Shown here piece after piece: positions 17,722 to 26,081 of a DNA stretch of 64,000 nt. Source of the DNA: VXYL01 sp963665195 (GTDB lineage: Bacteria; Pseudomonadota; Gammaproteobacteria; Pseudomonadales; Azotimanducaceae); the NCBI GenBank assembly GCA_963665195.1, contig OY762070.1:2542001-2606000 (forward strand). Reading direction: 5' to 3'. The first letter of the stretch is position 1. Each line of letters opens with the position of its first letter. Below the pieces are notes generated by a model that was not told the DNA's origin, did not search any database, and saw only the letters and a list, made by a program, of their open reading frames with translations. A program made the translations under genes and the position numbers.

Positions 17722-18335
17722 GCCAGTACTTCGGCATCCACCCGACGCATCCGCAGGCGCGCCTGGTGCGCCGAGCCGCCGAGGTCGTGCGCGCCGGCGG
17801 CGTGCTGGTCTTTCCGACGGATTCCACCTACGCGGTCGGCTGCCATCTCGGCGACAAGGAAGCCGTGGACCGCATCCGCGCCCTGCGCCGCCTGCCGGCC
17901 GACCACCACTTCACCCTCATGTGCCGGGATCTCTCCGAACTCGCCACCTACGCCCGGGTGGACAACACCAGCTACCGCATCGTCCGCCGCTACCTGCCGG
18001 GGCCGTACACGTTCGTGCTGGGCGCCACGCGCGAGGTGCCGCGCCGGCTGGTGCATCGGCGGCGGCGCACCATCGGCCTGCGCGTGCCGGACCACGCCAT
18101 CGCCCAAGCGCTGCTCGCAGAGCTCGGCGAGCCGATGATGTCTACTACGCTGCTGCTGCCCGGCGAAGACCTGCCGGTCACCGATGTCGAAGTGCGCCGC
18201 GAAGACCTCGCCCTCGCCGTTGACGCCATCATCGACGGTGGCGCCGGCGGACCGGCGCAGACCACGGTCGTGGACCTAACCGGCGGCGGCATCGAGATCA
18301 GGCGCCAAGGCGTCGGCGAGATTCCGAGCCCGTAG
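17718..18335 (+). CDS. YrdC/Sua5/YciO-like threonylcarbamoyl-AMP synthase family protein
   Basis: A 205-residue YrdC-domain protein. It has the RNA/ATP-binding-type segments GGVLVFPTDSTYAVGC, LRRLPADHHFTLMC, YLPGPYTFVLGATREVP and RRTIGLRVPDH. Proteins with true TsaC activity make L-threonylcarbamoyl-AMP for the t6A37 modification of tRNA; the YciO branch is closely related and its role is less certain. The sequence (RLPADHHFTLMCRDLSELATYA) is nearer to YciO. The GTG start overlaps the preceding stop by four bases. It is soluble. Confidence 0.88.
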   Translation: MSQYFGIHPTHPQARLVRRAAEVVRAGGVLVFPTDSTYAVGCHLGDKEAVDRIRALRRLPADHHFTLMCRDLSELATYARVDNTSYRIVRRYLPGPYTFVLGATREVPRRLVHRRRRTIGLRVPDHAIAQALLAELGEPMMSTTLLLPGEDLPVTDVEVRREDLALAVDAIIDGGAGGPAQTTVVDLTGGGIEIRRQGVGEIPSP

Positions 18336-18385
18336 GCGGGCAAGCTCCGCCGCTTCGCGCAGCGGTCGCGTCGGTGGCTTGCTGC

Positions 18386-18391
18386 TATGCT
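18386..18391 (+). promoter_or_regulatory. Possible -10 element (TATGCT) upstream of trpS
   Basis: TGCTATGCT ends 29 bp before the GTG start of trpS. The hexamer recurs upstream of other genes in this window. A -35 match is not evident. Confidence 0.3.
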
Positions 18392-18420
18392 CACCCCGTC
18401 GGTGAGCGAGCGGCGGGAAG

Positions 18421-19635
18421 GTGAGTACTAGCGACGCGGAGCAGCGGGTCCTATCTGGCATGAGGCCCACCGGCGCGATGCATGTGGGCCACTACCACGG
18501 GGCGCTGAAGAACTGGGTGCGCTTGCAGCGCGAATATCAGTGCTTCTTCTTCGTGGCGGACTTCCACGCCCTCACCACCCACTATCAGGATCAGCTCGAC
18601 ATCGAGCAGCTGACCTTCGACATGGTGGTGGATTGGCTCGCCGCGGGCATCAATCCGAACGCCGCCACCGTATTCCTGCAGAGCCGCGTGCCCGAGCATG
18701 CGGAGCTGCACCTGCTGCTCTCCATGGTGACGCCGGTGAGCTGGCTGGAGCGCGTGCCGTCGTACAAGGACCAGCAGGCCAATATCGACGGCAAGGACCT
18801 CGCCACCTACGGCTTCCTCGGCTATCCGCTGCTGCAAACGGCCGACGTGCTGATCTACCGCGCCGGCAACGTGCCGGTGGGCGGCGATCAGGTGGCGCAT
18901 CTCGAACTCGCCCGGGAGATCGCCCGACGCTTCAACCACATCTTCGGCCGCGAGCCGCAGTTCGAGGACCTTGCGGAGAGGGCCATCAAGAAGATGGGCA
19001 AGAAGGCCGGCAGCCTCTACCGCCGGGCGCGCAAGAGCTACCTGGAAACTGGCGACGGCGAGGCGCTGGCCCGAGCGCGGGCGCTCTTGGCCAGCCAGCA
19101 GAACCTGTCCATCGGCGACCGCGAGCGCCTGTTCGGCTATCTGGAAGGCAGCGGGCGGATCATTCTGCCGGAGCCGCAGGCGCTGCTGACGGAGGCCGCG
19201 ACGGTGCCGGGCCTCGACGGCCGCAAGATGTCCAAGTCCTACGACAACGCCATCCGCCTGCGCGCCCCGCCGGACGAGGTGGAGCGGAAGGTGCGCCGCA
19301 TGGTGACGGACACCGCCCGCGTGCGGCGCTCGGACCCCGGCAATCCGGCCAACTGCCCCGTGTTCTCGCTGCACGAGATATATTCCGATGCCGAGACCCA
19401 GAACTGGGCCGCGAATGGCTGCAAGAGCGCCGGCATCGGCTGCATCGACTGCAAGGGGCCGCTGATCGACGCCATCAATGCCGAACAGGCGCCCTTCATC
19501 GAGCGCGCCGCGCAGTTCGAGGAGAACCCCGATCTGGTGCGCACGATCCTCCTCGAAGGCTCGGAACGCGCCCGTGAGGAAGCGCGGGAGACGCTGGACG
19601 ACGTCAAAGACGCTATCGGCATCGGCCTGCCGTGA
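18421..19635 (+). CDS. trpS: Tryptophanyl-tRNA synthetase
   Basis: A 404-residue class I aminoacyl-tRNA synthetase that charges tRNA-Trp. The HIGH-type motif is in SGMRPTGAMHVGHYHGALKNW (GHYHG), and the KMSKS loop is exact in GRKMSKSYDNAI. GGDQVAHLELAREIARRFN is also typical. It is longer than the E. coli enzyme (334) by an insertion between about residues 178 and 240 and a longer C-terminus that contains a CKSAGIGCIDCKG cysteine cluster, which could bind a metal. The GTG start is required because the family's first strand begins nine codons later. It leads the trpS-scpA-scpB-rluB series. Confidence 0.97.
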   Translation: MSTSDAEQRVLSGMRPTGAMHVGHYHGALKNWVRLQREYQCFFFVADFHALTTHYQDQLDIEQLTFDMVVDWLAAGINPNAATVFLQSRVPEHAELHLLLSMVTPVSWLERVPSYKDQQANIDGKDLATYGFLGYPLLQTADVLIYRAGNVPVGGDQVAHLELAREIARRFNHIFGREPQFEDLAERAIKKMGKKAGSLYRRARKSYLETGDGEALARARALLASQQNLSIGDRERLFGYLEGSGRIILPEPQALLTEAATVPGLDGRKMSKSYDNAIRLRAPPDEVERKVRRMVTDTARVRRSDPGNPANCPVFSLHEIYSDAETQNWAANGCKSAGIGCIDCKGPLIDAINAEQAPFIERAAQFEENPDLVRTILLEGSERAREEARETLDDVKDAIGIGLP

Positions 19636-20492
19636 CCGACGGGCCGCCTCGCGCTCGGCCGTTCCAGCACCTCGGCGCACACGGGGAAGCGGTCGCCATC
19701 GTCCGCGGCCAAGCCCTTGAAGAGCTGCCGGCGGACCTCTACATCCCGCCCGACGCGCTGGAAGTGTTCCTGGAGGCCTTCCAGGGGCCGCTGGACCTCC
19801 TGCTCTACCTCATCCGGCGCCAGAATCTCGACATCCTGAGCATCGAAGTCGCCCAGATCACCGAGCAGTATCTGCACTACATCGACCTGATGAAGGCATT
19901 GAAGCTGGACCTCGCCGGCGAGTATCTGCTCATGGCCGCGATGCTGGCGGAGATCAAGTCGCGCATGCTGCTGCCGCGACCGGAAGGCGGCGAGGACGAC
20001 GAAGAGGACCCGCGCGCGGAGCTCGTCCGCCGCCTGCAGGAGTACGAGCGCGTCAAGCAGGCCGCGGAAGCGCTCGATGCCATACCCCGGCTGGAGCGGG
20101 ACCTGCACGCCGCCGCGGCCGCCAAGCCGAAGCTCGTGGATCAGCGGCCGCCGCCGCAGGTGGACCTCAAGGAGCTGATGGTGGCGCTCGCCGAAGTGCT
20201 GCGCCGCGCCGATCTGAACCAGCACCACGCCGTGGAGCTCGAAGGGCTCTCGGTTCGGGAACGGATGAGCGAGGTGCTCTCCCGCTTAGGTAGCACAGAC
20301 GGCTTCCTGCCGTTCTCGGCCCTGTTCGATCCCGCCGAAGGGCGGCGCGGCGTGGTGGTGACCTTCCTCGCAATCCTCGAACTCGCCCGGGAGGCGCTCC
20401 TCGAACTGACCCAGGACGAGCCCTACGCGCCGATCTACGCCCGCGCTGCGCAGGGGACGCCTGCCGACGACGCGGCCGAGCCGGGGAGCTAG
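19632..20492 (+). CDS. scpA: Segregation and condensation protein A
   Basis: A 286-residue kleisin subunit of the SMC-ScpAB condensin. The family core is FQGPLDLLLYLIRRQNLDILSI (shown in parts: FQGPLDLLLYLI, QNLDILSI), followed by AGEYLLMAAMLAEIKSRMLLP and, at the C-terminus, the winged-helix stretch VVVTFLAILELARE. Its partner scpB begins 5 bp downstream. The GTG start overlaps the trpS stop (GTGA). It has an extra ~35 N-terminal residues compared with short forms. Confidence 0.96.
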   Translation: MTDGPPRARPFQHLGAHGEAVAIVRGQALEELPADLYIPPDALEVFLEAFQGPLDLLLYLIRRQNLDILSIEVAQITEQYLHYIDLMKALKLDLAGEYLLMAAMLAEIKSRMLLPRPEGGEDDEEDPRAELVRRLQEYERVKQAAEALDAIPRLERDLHAAAAAKPKLVDQRPPPQVDLKELMVALAEVLRRADLNQHHAVELEGLSVRERMSEVLSRLGSTDGFLPFSALFDPAEGRRGVVVTFLAILELAREALLELTQDEPYAPIYARAAQGTPADDAAEPGS

Positions 20493-20497
20493 CGACG

Positions 20498-21148
20498 ATG
20501 ATGCCGCTCGCGGACATCAAGCGCATCGTCGAGGCCGCGCTCCTCGCCGCCGACGAACCGCTCGGCATCGACCGGCTGCACGGGGCCTTCGCGCCCGGCG
20601 AACTGCCCGACGAGGCGCCGCGGGAAGCCATCCGCGCCGCACTCGAAGCCCTCGAAGCGGATGCGCAGAGCCACGGCTACGAGCTGGTGCGAGTGGCCAG
20701 CGGCTATCGGTTCCAGATCCGCCAGGCGCTCAGCCCGTGGGTGAGCCGGGTCTTCGCGCAGCGCCCGCCGCGCTATTCGCGCGCCCTGCTCGAGACCCTC
20801 GCCCTGATCGTCTATCGCCAGCCGGTGACGCGCGGCGACATCGAAGAGGTGCGCGGCGTGGCCGTCAGCCCCTCCATCATGCGCACGCTGCTGGAGCGCG
20901 GCTGGATTCGCGCCGTGGGTCAGCGCGAAACGCCGGGCCGGCCGACCATGTACGGCACCACGCGCGCCTTCCTCGACTACTTCAACCTAGTGAGCTTGGA
21001 CGAACTGCCGCCGATGGCGGAGATCGAGGCGCTGGTGGAACCGGCCTTGGCGGAGGATGCCGCTGAGGAGGGCGCGGATGCGCCGGCCGACGCCCCCGCG
21101 CCGCGGCCGATGGCGGAGGTGGTCCAACTCCCTGTCGCGGACCGCTGA
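20498..21148 (+). CDS. scpB: Segregation and condensation protein B
   Basis: A 216-residue ScpB with two winged-helix domains: IKRIVEAALLAADEPLG at the N-terminus and SRALLETLALIVYRQPVTRGDIEEVRG (in parts) in the second, then ERGWIRAVGQRETPGRPTMYGTT. It bridges the kleisin ScpA in the SMC complex for chromosome compaction. A GGGGA site precedes the ATG. The C-terminal ~40 residues are an Ala/Pro/Glu-rich tail. Confidence 0.95.
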   Translation: MMPLADIKRIVEAALLAADEPLGIDRLHGAFAPGELPDEAPREAIRAALEALEADAQSHGYELVRVASGYRFQIRQALSPWVSRVFAQRPPRYSRALLETLALIVYRQPVTRGDIEEVRGVAVSPSIMRTLLERGWIRAVGQRETPGRPTMYGTTRAFLDYFNLVSLDELPPMAEIEALVEPALAEDAAEEGADAPADAPAPRPMAEVVQLPVADR

Positions 21149-21164
21149 CCGCGAGCTCCGTGCC

Positions 21165-22001
21165 GTGGGCGACAAGCTGCAAAAGGTCCTCGCCGAACGC
21201 GGCATCGGCTCACGGCGCGAGATGGAGCGCTGGATCGCCGCCGGCCGCGTCGCCGTGGACGGCAGCGTGGCGCATGTCGGGCAGCGCGTGGCGCCTGGCG
21301 CTGCCATCGCCGTCGATGGCCGGCCGCTGGCGAGGCCGAGCCCCGCAGCGACCCGCATCCTGGTGCTCAACAAGCGCGCCGGCGTCATCGTCTCGCGCAA
21401 GGACCCGGAAGGCCGAGCCTCGGTATTCGACGATTTGCCGCCGCTGCGCGCCGGCCGCTGGCTGGCGGTCGGTCGCCTGGACCTGCAGACCACCGGCTTG
21501 CTTCTCCTCACCAACGACGGCGCCCTCGCGCACCGCCTGTCGCACCCCGCCACCGGCATCGACCGCGAATACGCGGTGCGCATCACCGGCAAACTCGGCG
21601 GCGCGGCGATGGCCCGGCTGCGCCTAGGCGTCTCGATCGACGGTCGCACCGAGGCCTTCAGCGACATCCGCTACTACCGCGGCAACGGCGCCAACCACTG
21701 GTACCACGTCGTTCTGATGGAAGGCCGCAACCGCGAAGTGCGCACTCTGTTCGCCAGCGAGGGCGCCCCGGTGACCCGCCTCAAGCGCGTCCGCTACGGC
21801 CCCGTCGTGCTCCCGCCCTGGCTCCCGCGCGGCGCGTGGGAGGAGATGAGCCCCAAGGACACGGCGCGCCTGCGCAAGCTGCTCGGCTTCGACGTGCCGC
21901 CGGGAGCAGGTCGCGGACGCGGGCCGAAGGGAGCGGGCCGGAACAGGCGCTCGATGCTGATCCCGTATCCCGAGCTCGGCACGGAACGTCAGAGCCACTG
22001 A
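21165..22001 (+). CDS. rluB: 23S rRNA pseudouridine synthase, RsuA/RluB family
   Basis: About 278 residues. The N-terminal S4 domain (KLQKVLAERGIGSRREMERWI) is followed by the pseudouridine synthase core with the catalytic Asp in VGRLDLQTTGLLLLTNDG and the substrate loop MEGRNREVRTLF. RluB modifies 23S rRNA near position 2605. I chose the GTG at 21165, 16 bp after the scpB stop; an upstream start at 21057 would add an arginine-rich stretch overlapping scpB. The scpA-scpB-rluB order is a well-known conserved arrangement, which supports RluB over RsuA. Confidence 0.93.
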   Translation: MGDKLQKVLAERGIGSRREMERWIAAGRVAVDGSVAHVGQRVAPGAAIAVDGRPLARPSPAATRILVLNKRAGVIVSRKDPEGRASVFDDLPPLRAGRWLAVGRLDLQTTGLLLLTNDGALAHRLSHPATGIDREYAVRITGKLGGAAMARLRLGVSIDGRTEAFSDIRYYRGNGANHWYHVVLMEGRNREVRTLFASEGAPVTRLKRVRYGPVVLPPWLPRGAWEEMSPKDTARLRKLLGFDVPPGAGRGRGPKGAGRNRRSMLIPYPELGTERQSH

Positions 22002-22017
22002 GCGAGTCAGAGGCCCT

Positions 22018-22650
22018 CTACCAGCGCAGGACCTTCTTGGCCGCCGGGCGTGCCCGGTAGCGTTCGTCCCAGGCGCGCAGGGCCGGGCGGTCGCCGAACA
22101 GGTCCGCCTCCGACCAGCGCAGGAATTGCAGGAACGCCTGCATGGTGCAGTCGGCGATGGAGACGTGGTCGCCGAGCATCAGCGGGCGGCCGTCCGAGAG
22201 GAGATTTTCTAAGTAGTCGAGCGGCGTTTGCAGGTCGGCCTCCAGCTGCGCGGCGCGATTGAGGTCCGGCGGGCGACCGAGCGGCGACTTGGTGGCGTGG
22301 ACGTAGCCTGCCATGGGGCTTGCGACGCGCAGGTCGATGATGCGTTCCACGTCGCGCGCCTTGCCGCGCCGCTCTGCGTCGTCCTCCTTGAGGGCGCCTT
22401 GGGGGAACTTGTCCTCCAAGTACTCGATGATGGCGAGGGATTCGACGAGATGGCTGCCGTCGGCCAGTTCCAGAACCGGCAGCGTGCCGAACGGGTTTCT
22501 CGCCAGATGCTCGGGTTCGCGCTGGCGACCCTTGAGGGTGTTGACGACGATCTGCTCGATGCCGAGCACCGTGCCCAGTTCCTCGCGTTCGGCGATGTAC
22601 AGCATGACCTTGGTGGGGTTCGGCGCGAGCGGCACCATGTACAGCTTCAT
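22018..22650 (-). CDS. Glutathione S-transferase family protein
   Basis: A 210-residue soluble GST. The N-terminal thioredoxin-like domain has MVPLAPNPTKVMLYIAE, NPFGTLPVLEL with the cis-Pro, and the glutathione-binding LVESLAIIEYLE. The helical C-terminal domain contains GDHVSIADCTMQAFLQF with the N-capping box. Substrate is unknown. It is convergent with rluB and 12 bp downstream of trmB, so it may be co-transcribed with trmB. Confidence 0.93.
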   Translation of the reverse strand: MKLYMVPLAPNPTKVMLYIAEREELGTVLGIEQIVVNTLKGRQREPEHLARNPFGTLPVLELADGSHLVESLAIIEYLEDKFPQGALKEDDAERRGKARDVERIIDLRVASPMAGYVHATKSPLGRPPDLNRAAQLEADLQTPLDYLENLLSDGRPLMLGDHVSIADCTMQAFLQFLRWSEADLFGDRPALRAWDERYRARPAAKKVLRW

Positions 22651-22662
22651 TGTTCGGGATCC

Positions 22663-23346
22663 TCAGACGGGCTGTGGGCGACCCGTCGGACCATACGCGA
22701 GATCGACCACTCGCCGCCCCGCCTTGATGGCCTTGGCCTCGAACGGCGTCACGGGCCTCGAAGCCGGCCGGCTGGTGGCGCCGCCGGCCAGTCCGGGCTC
22801 CGCGTCCAGCACTTCCACCATGCGCTCGGCGTACTCGGCCCAGTCGGTGGCGAGCGCGAGGCGGCCGTCCTTGGCGAGGCTTCGGGCCGCGGCCGCGGCG
22901 AACTGCGGATCGACTAGGCGGCGCTTGTGGTGGCGTTTCTTGGGCCAGGGGTCCGGGAAGTAGACGTGGATGGCCTGCAGCGAGGCGGCGGGCAGGCGGC
23001 GCAGGAAGGCCGTGCCCTCGGCGTCGACGATGCGCACGTTGTCGATCTCGTCGCGCTCGCAAGCGAGCAGCAGGGCGCCGAAGCCCGGCTGATAGACATC
23101 CACGCCGATGCAGTTCCAATCGCCGTGCGTCTTGGCGGTCTGGGCGAGGGCTGCGCCGTTGCCGAAGCCGATCTCGACGGCGAGCGGCGCATGGCGCCCG
23201 AAGGCGTCGTCCCAGAAGTCCCGATCGAGCGGACCTGGCGGCAGGTCGATGAGATAGCGCGGCAGCAGTTCGGCGAGGGCTCGCGTCTGGCCGCTCGTCA
23301 TGCGCCCGCGGCGGCGGGAGTAGACGCGGTTCTCGCCGCCGCGCAC
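22663..23346 (-). CDS. trmB: tRNA (guanine-N7-)-methyltransferase
   Basis: A 227-residue SAM-dependent methyltransferase that makes m7G46 in tRNA. The N-terminal signature YSRRRGRMTSGQTRAL is followed by the SAM site VEIGFGNGAAL, DVYQPGFGALL and the catalytic-region motif HVYFPDPWPKKRHHKRRLV. The C-terminus keeps TPFEAKAIKAG, typical of TrmB. The start is GTG. It lies 25 bp downstream of the rpoH stop. Confidence 0.96.
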   Translation of the reverse strand: MRGGENRVYSRRRGRMTSGQTRALAELLPRYLIDLPPGPLDRDFWDDAFGRHAPLAVEIGFGNGAALAQTAKTHGDWNCIGVDVYQPGFGALLLACERDEIDNVRIVDAEGTAFLRRLPAASLQAIHVYFPDPWPKKRHHKRRLVDPQFAAAAARSLAKDGRLALATDWAEYAERMVEVLDAEPGLAGGATSRPASRPVTPFEAKAIKAGRRVVDLAYGPTGRPQPV

Positions 23347-23371
23347 GGCGCCGCTGGATGCTTGGACGACG

Positions 23372-24232
23372 TTAGGCGGCTTCCGCCATCTGCGTGCGCA
23401 GCTTCTTCATGGCGTTGCGCTCGATCTGGCGGATGCGTTCGGCGGAGACGCCGTAGCGTTCGGCGAGGTCCATCAGCGTCAGCTTCTTCTCGCCGAGCCA
23501 GCGCGACTGGATGATGTCCTGGCTGCGCTCGTCCAGCGTCGCCAGCGCGCTCGACAGCTGGCGGGACATGTTCGCCATCGCGTCTTCTTCGGCGACGATG
23601 TCCACAGGATTGGACGAGGCGTCAGCCAGATAGTGGGCGGGGGCGGGCGGCGCGTCGTCCGAGTCGTCGTCGGGGCTGCCGTCGAAGGCCACGTCGTAGG
23701 AGGCGAGGCGCCCCTCCATCTGCGTGACCGCGGCGGGGGTGACGCCGAGGTCCTCGGCGATGGCGCGGGTCTCGGCGTCGTTCAGCCAGCCGAGGCGCTG
23801 CTTGCTGCTGCGCAGGTTGAAGAACAGCTTGCGCTGGGCCTTGGTGGTGGCGACCTTGACGATGCGCCAGTTGCGTAGGATGAACTCGTGCATCTCGGCG
23901 CGGATCCAATGCACCGCGAAGGAGACCAGGCGCACGCCGACGTTGGGGTCGAAGCGCTTGACGGCCTTCATCAGACCGACGTTGCCTTCCTGGATGAGGT
24001 CGGCCTGCGGGAGGCCGTAGCCGGAATAGCTGCGGGCGAGGTGGACGACGAAGCGGAGGTGGCTGAGCACCAGCTCCCGGGCGGCGTCGAGATCGTCCTC
24101 GCGGTAGAAGCGCTCCGCCAGATCGCGTTCGTCCTCGGCGCTCAGCACCGGGAAGGCGTTGATGGTCTGGATGTAGGTTTCGAGGTCGCGGCCCGGCGAC
24201 AGGCTGGTGAGCGAGAGAACGCTCGTTGCCAT
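23372..24232 (-). CDS. rpoH: RNA polymerase sigma-32 factor (heat shock)
   Basis: A 286-residue group 3 sigma factor. Region 2 is complete: LVLSHLRFVVHLARSYSGYG, LIQEGNVGLMKAVKRFDP and FAVHWIRAEMHEFILRNWRIVK (given in parts). The RpoH box-like QRKLFFNLRSSK follows, and region 4.2 ends with DLAERYGVSAERIRQIERNAMKKLR. It directs transcription of heat-shock genes. I chose the ATG at 24232 because GGAGG lies 9 bp upstream and the family starts there. It follows ftsY-ftsE-ftsX as in other gammaproteobacteria, with about 128 bp that probably carry its own promoters. Confidence 0.97.
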   Translation of the reverse strand: MATSVLSLTSLSPGRDLETYIQTINAFPVLSAEDERDLAERFYREDDLDAARELVLSHLRFVVHLARSYSGYGLPQADLIQEGNVGLMKAVKRFDPNVGVRLVSFAVHWIRAEMHEFILRNWRIVKVATTKAQRKLFFNLRSSKQRLGWLNDAETRAIAEDLGVTPAAVTQMEGRLASYDVAFDGSPDDDSDDAPPAPAHYLADASSNPVDIVAEEDAMANMSRQLSSALATLDERSQDIIQSRWLGEKKLTLMDLAERYGVSAERIRQIERNAMKKLRTQMAEAA

Positions 24233-24360
24233 GGCTTTGCCTCCTTCGTCCTTCTCTTCCGACTGCGTCGGCTGCATCGTCCGCCCCGTCTCGAATCCTA
24301 AGCTGAGCAACGGTTCGGCCATCTTACACCGCCTTGCGCGGCGGCGGGCCCCGCCAGGCG

Positions 24361-25347
24361 CTACGCGTAGGCGACGCTCTTCAGGCGCTGATGGGAGGCG
24401 GTCGCCGCCCCGATCGCGCCGAGGACGCCCCCGCATAGCAGCAGGGCTAATAGGAACGTGGGGTCGAAGCCCGCCAAATGCAACCCCTCGCCGTAACTCG
24501 CGAACAGCCGAGCGAGCGGCTCTTCGAGCCACATCAGGGAGCCGGACAGCAGCATGGCGGCCACCAGTGCGCCGCCGCTGCCGTAGATCACGCCCAGATA
24601 GAAGAAAGGCCGGCGGATGAAACGCTTGTCCGCGCCCACCAGGGCGAGCAGAGTCACTTCGGCAAGCCGCGACTCGATGGCCAGGCGCACGGAGGCGGAG
24701 CAGATCAGGATCGCGCCGAGGCCGAGCAGCGCGGCGACGATGCCCACCACTCGGGCGGCCACTTCGCGAATGGCGGCCAAGCGTTCGAGCCAGGTCGTCT
24801 CCACCACGGCCTCGTCCACCCCTTGGCTCGCCGCGGCGCCCTGGGCCAGCGCTCGCAGCCGCTCCGGGCCGATGCCCGGCGACACAGTGGCGCGAATGGT
24901 GGCCGGCAACGGGTTGCGGCCGAGCGCCGCCACCGCCTCGCCGATGCCGGCGCGGCCCTGGAACTCGGCAAGCGCCTCGTCCGGGGTGACCAGCTCCACA
25001 TGCACGACACCAGGTTCCTGCGCCAAGGCTTCGGCGAACTCCGCCGGCACGGTCGAGTCGATGCCCGGTTCGAAATAGGCCGAGAAACCCACGCTGCCGC
25101 GCCAGTCCCGCGCCGCTCGGGCAAGGTTGGCGTCGATGACGTAGAGCGCGGCAGGCAGCGCCAGGGCGATCCCGATCAGCAGCCAGACGAGCAGCGTGGA
25201 CAGCCAGTTGCGGGCGATGAAGGCATAGCTCTCGCGCAGCGTGCGGACGCGGTCCCGCCACGCGGCGCGCCACGGCCGCGGCTCCGCAGGCCAGACCTGC
25301 GCCGGCCGCTTGGCGTGCGGCTCGGCCGTTTGCGGCGACTTCGACAC
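24361..25347 (-). CDS. ftsX: Cell division protein FtsX (permease-like)
   Basis: About 328 residues with four membrane segments: one after a basic cytoplasmic N-terminus (LSTLLVWLLIGIALALPAA) and three in the C-terminal half, separated by a periplasmic domain of about 110 residues. With FtsE it forms an ABC-like complex at the septum that activates cell-wall amidases. I chose the GTG at 25347, five bases after the ftsE stop. The periplasmic loop between helices 1 and 2 matches FtsX (PGVVHVELVTPDEALAEFQ). Confidence 0.93.
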   Translation of the reverse strand: MSKSPQTAEPHAKRPAQVWPAEPRPWRAAWRDRVRTLRESYAFIARNWLSTLLVWLLIGIALALPAALYVIDANLARAARDWRGSVGFSAYFEPGIDSTVPAEFAEALAQEPGVVHVELVTPDEALAEFQGRAGIGEAVAALGRNPLPATIRATVSPGIGPERLRALAQGAAASQGVDEAVVETTWLERLAAIREVAARVVGIVAALLGLGAILICSASVRLAIESRLAEVTLLALVGADKRFIRRPFFYLGVIYGSGGALVAAMLLSGSLMWLEEPLARLFASYGEGLHLAGFDPTFLLALLLCGGVLGAIGAATASHQRLKSVAYA

Positions 25348-25352
25348 GGCGC

Positions 25353-26030
25353 TCAGGAGTTGGTGCCGGTGTCGCCAGCGATGCGCCCGGCCGCGAGGTC
25401 GACGATGCGCTCGCCCATGTCCTGGATCAGCGCGATGTCGTGGCTGGCGATGATCACCGTCGATCCCGTGCCCTTGAAAACGCGGAACAGGCCCATGACC
25501 GTCTTCGACAGGCCGGGGTCGAGATTGCCCGTGGGCTCGTCGGCAAGCAGGATCTTGGGCCGGTTCACCACCGCTCGGGCGATGCCGACGCGCTGGCGTT
25601 CGCCGGCGGACAGCGTGCGCGGCAGCATGCGCTCCTTTTCCAGCAGGCCGACGCTCGACAGCGCGCCGCGCACCCGCCGCGCGGTCTCCCGCTCCCGCGT
25701 GCCGGCGACCCGCAGCGGCAGCGCGACGTTGTCGAAGACGGTGCGCTCGCCGAGCAGCTGGTGGTCCTGGAAGACGACACCCAGATGGCGCCGATAGCAC
25801 GGCAGACGACGCGGCGCGAGCCGACCGATGTCCACGTCGTTGACCAGAATGCGGCCATGGGTGGTGGTCTCCAGACGCAGCAGCAGACGCAGGAAGGTGC
25901 TCTTGCCGGCGCCAGAATGCCCGGTGAGGAACACCATGGAGCCCTCGGCAATCGACACCGAGACATCAGCCAGCGCCTCGGTACCGTTGTCGAAGCGCTT
26001 GCCAACACTAAGGAACTCGATGCCCGGCAT
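25353..26030 (-). CDS. ftsE: Cell division ATP-binding protein FtsE
   Basis: A 225-residue ABC ATPase with Walker A GHSGAGKST, Q-loop VVFQDHQLL, signature LSAGERQRVGIARA and Walker B ILLADEPTGNLDPG. It powers FtsX. The ATG at 26030 (MPGIEFLSVGKRF) gives the standard FtsE length and a typical first strand; the frame extends 15 codons further upstream without family similarity. It is 51 bp downstream of the ftsY stop. Confidence 0.95.
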   Translation of the reverse strand: MPGIEFLSVGKRFDNGTEALADVSVSIAEGSMVFLTGHSGAGKSTFLRLLLRLETTTHGRILVNDVDIGRLAPRRLPCYRRHLGVVFQDHQLLGERTVFDNVALPLRVAGTRERETARRVRGALSSVGLLEKERMLPRTLSAGERQRVGIARAVVNRPKILLADEPTGNLDPGLSKTVMGLFRVFKGTGSTVIIASHDIALIQDMGERIVDLAAGRIAGDTGTNS

Positions 26031-26081
26031 CCCCGCGCCCCGCCATCCGCCGCTGCCGAGTTTAGCCGCTGCCACGAGTCT

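Noticed and set aside
23372..25273. A 633-codon frame joining rpoH to sequence antiparallel-framed with ftsX
   Set aside because: The extra N-terminal part overlaps ftsX in another frame and has no similarity. The rpoH start at 24232 has a strong GGAGG site.
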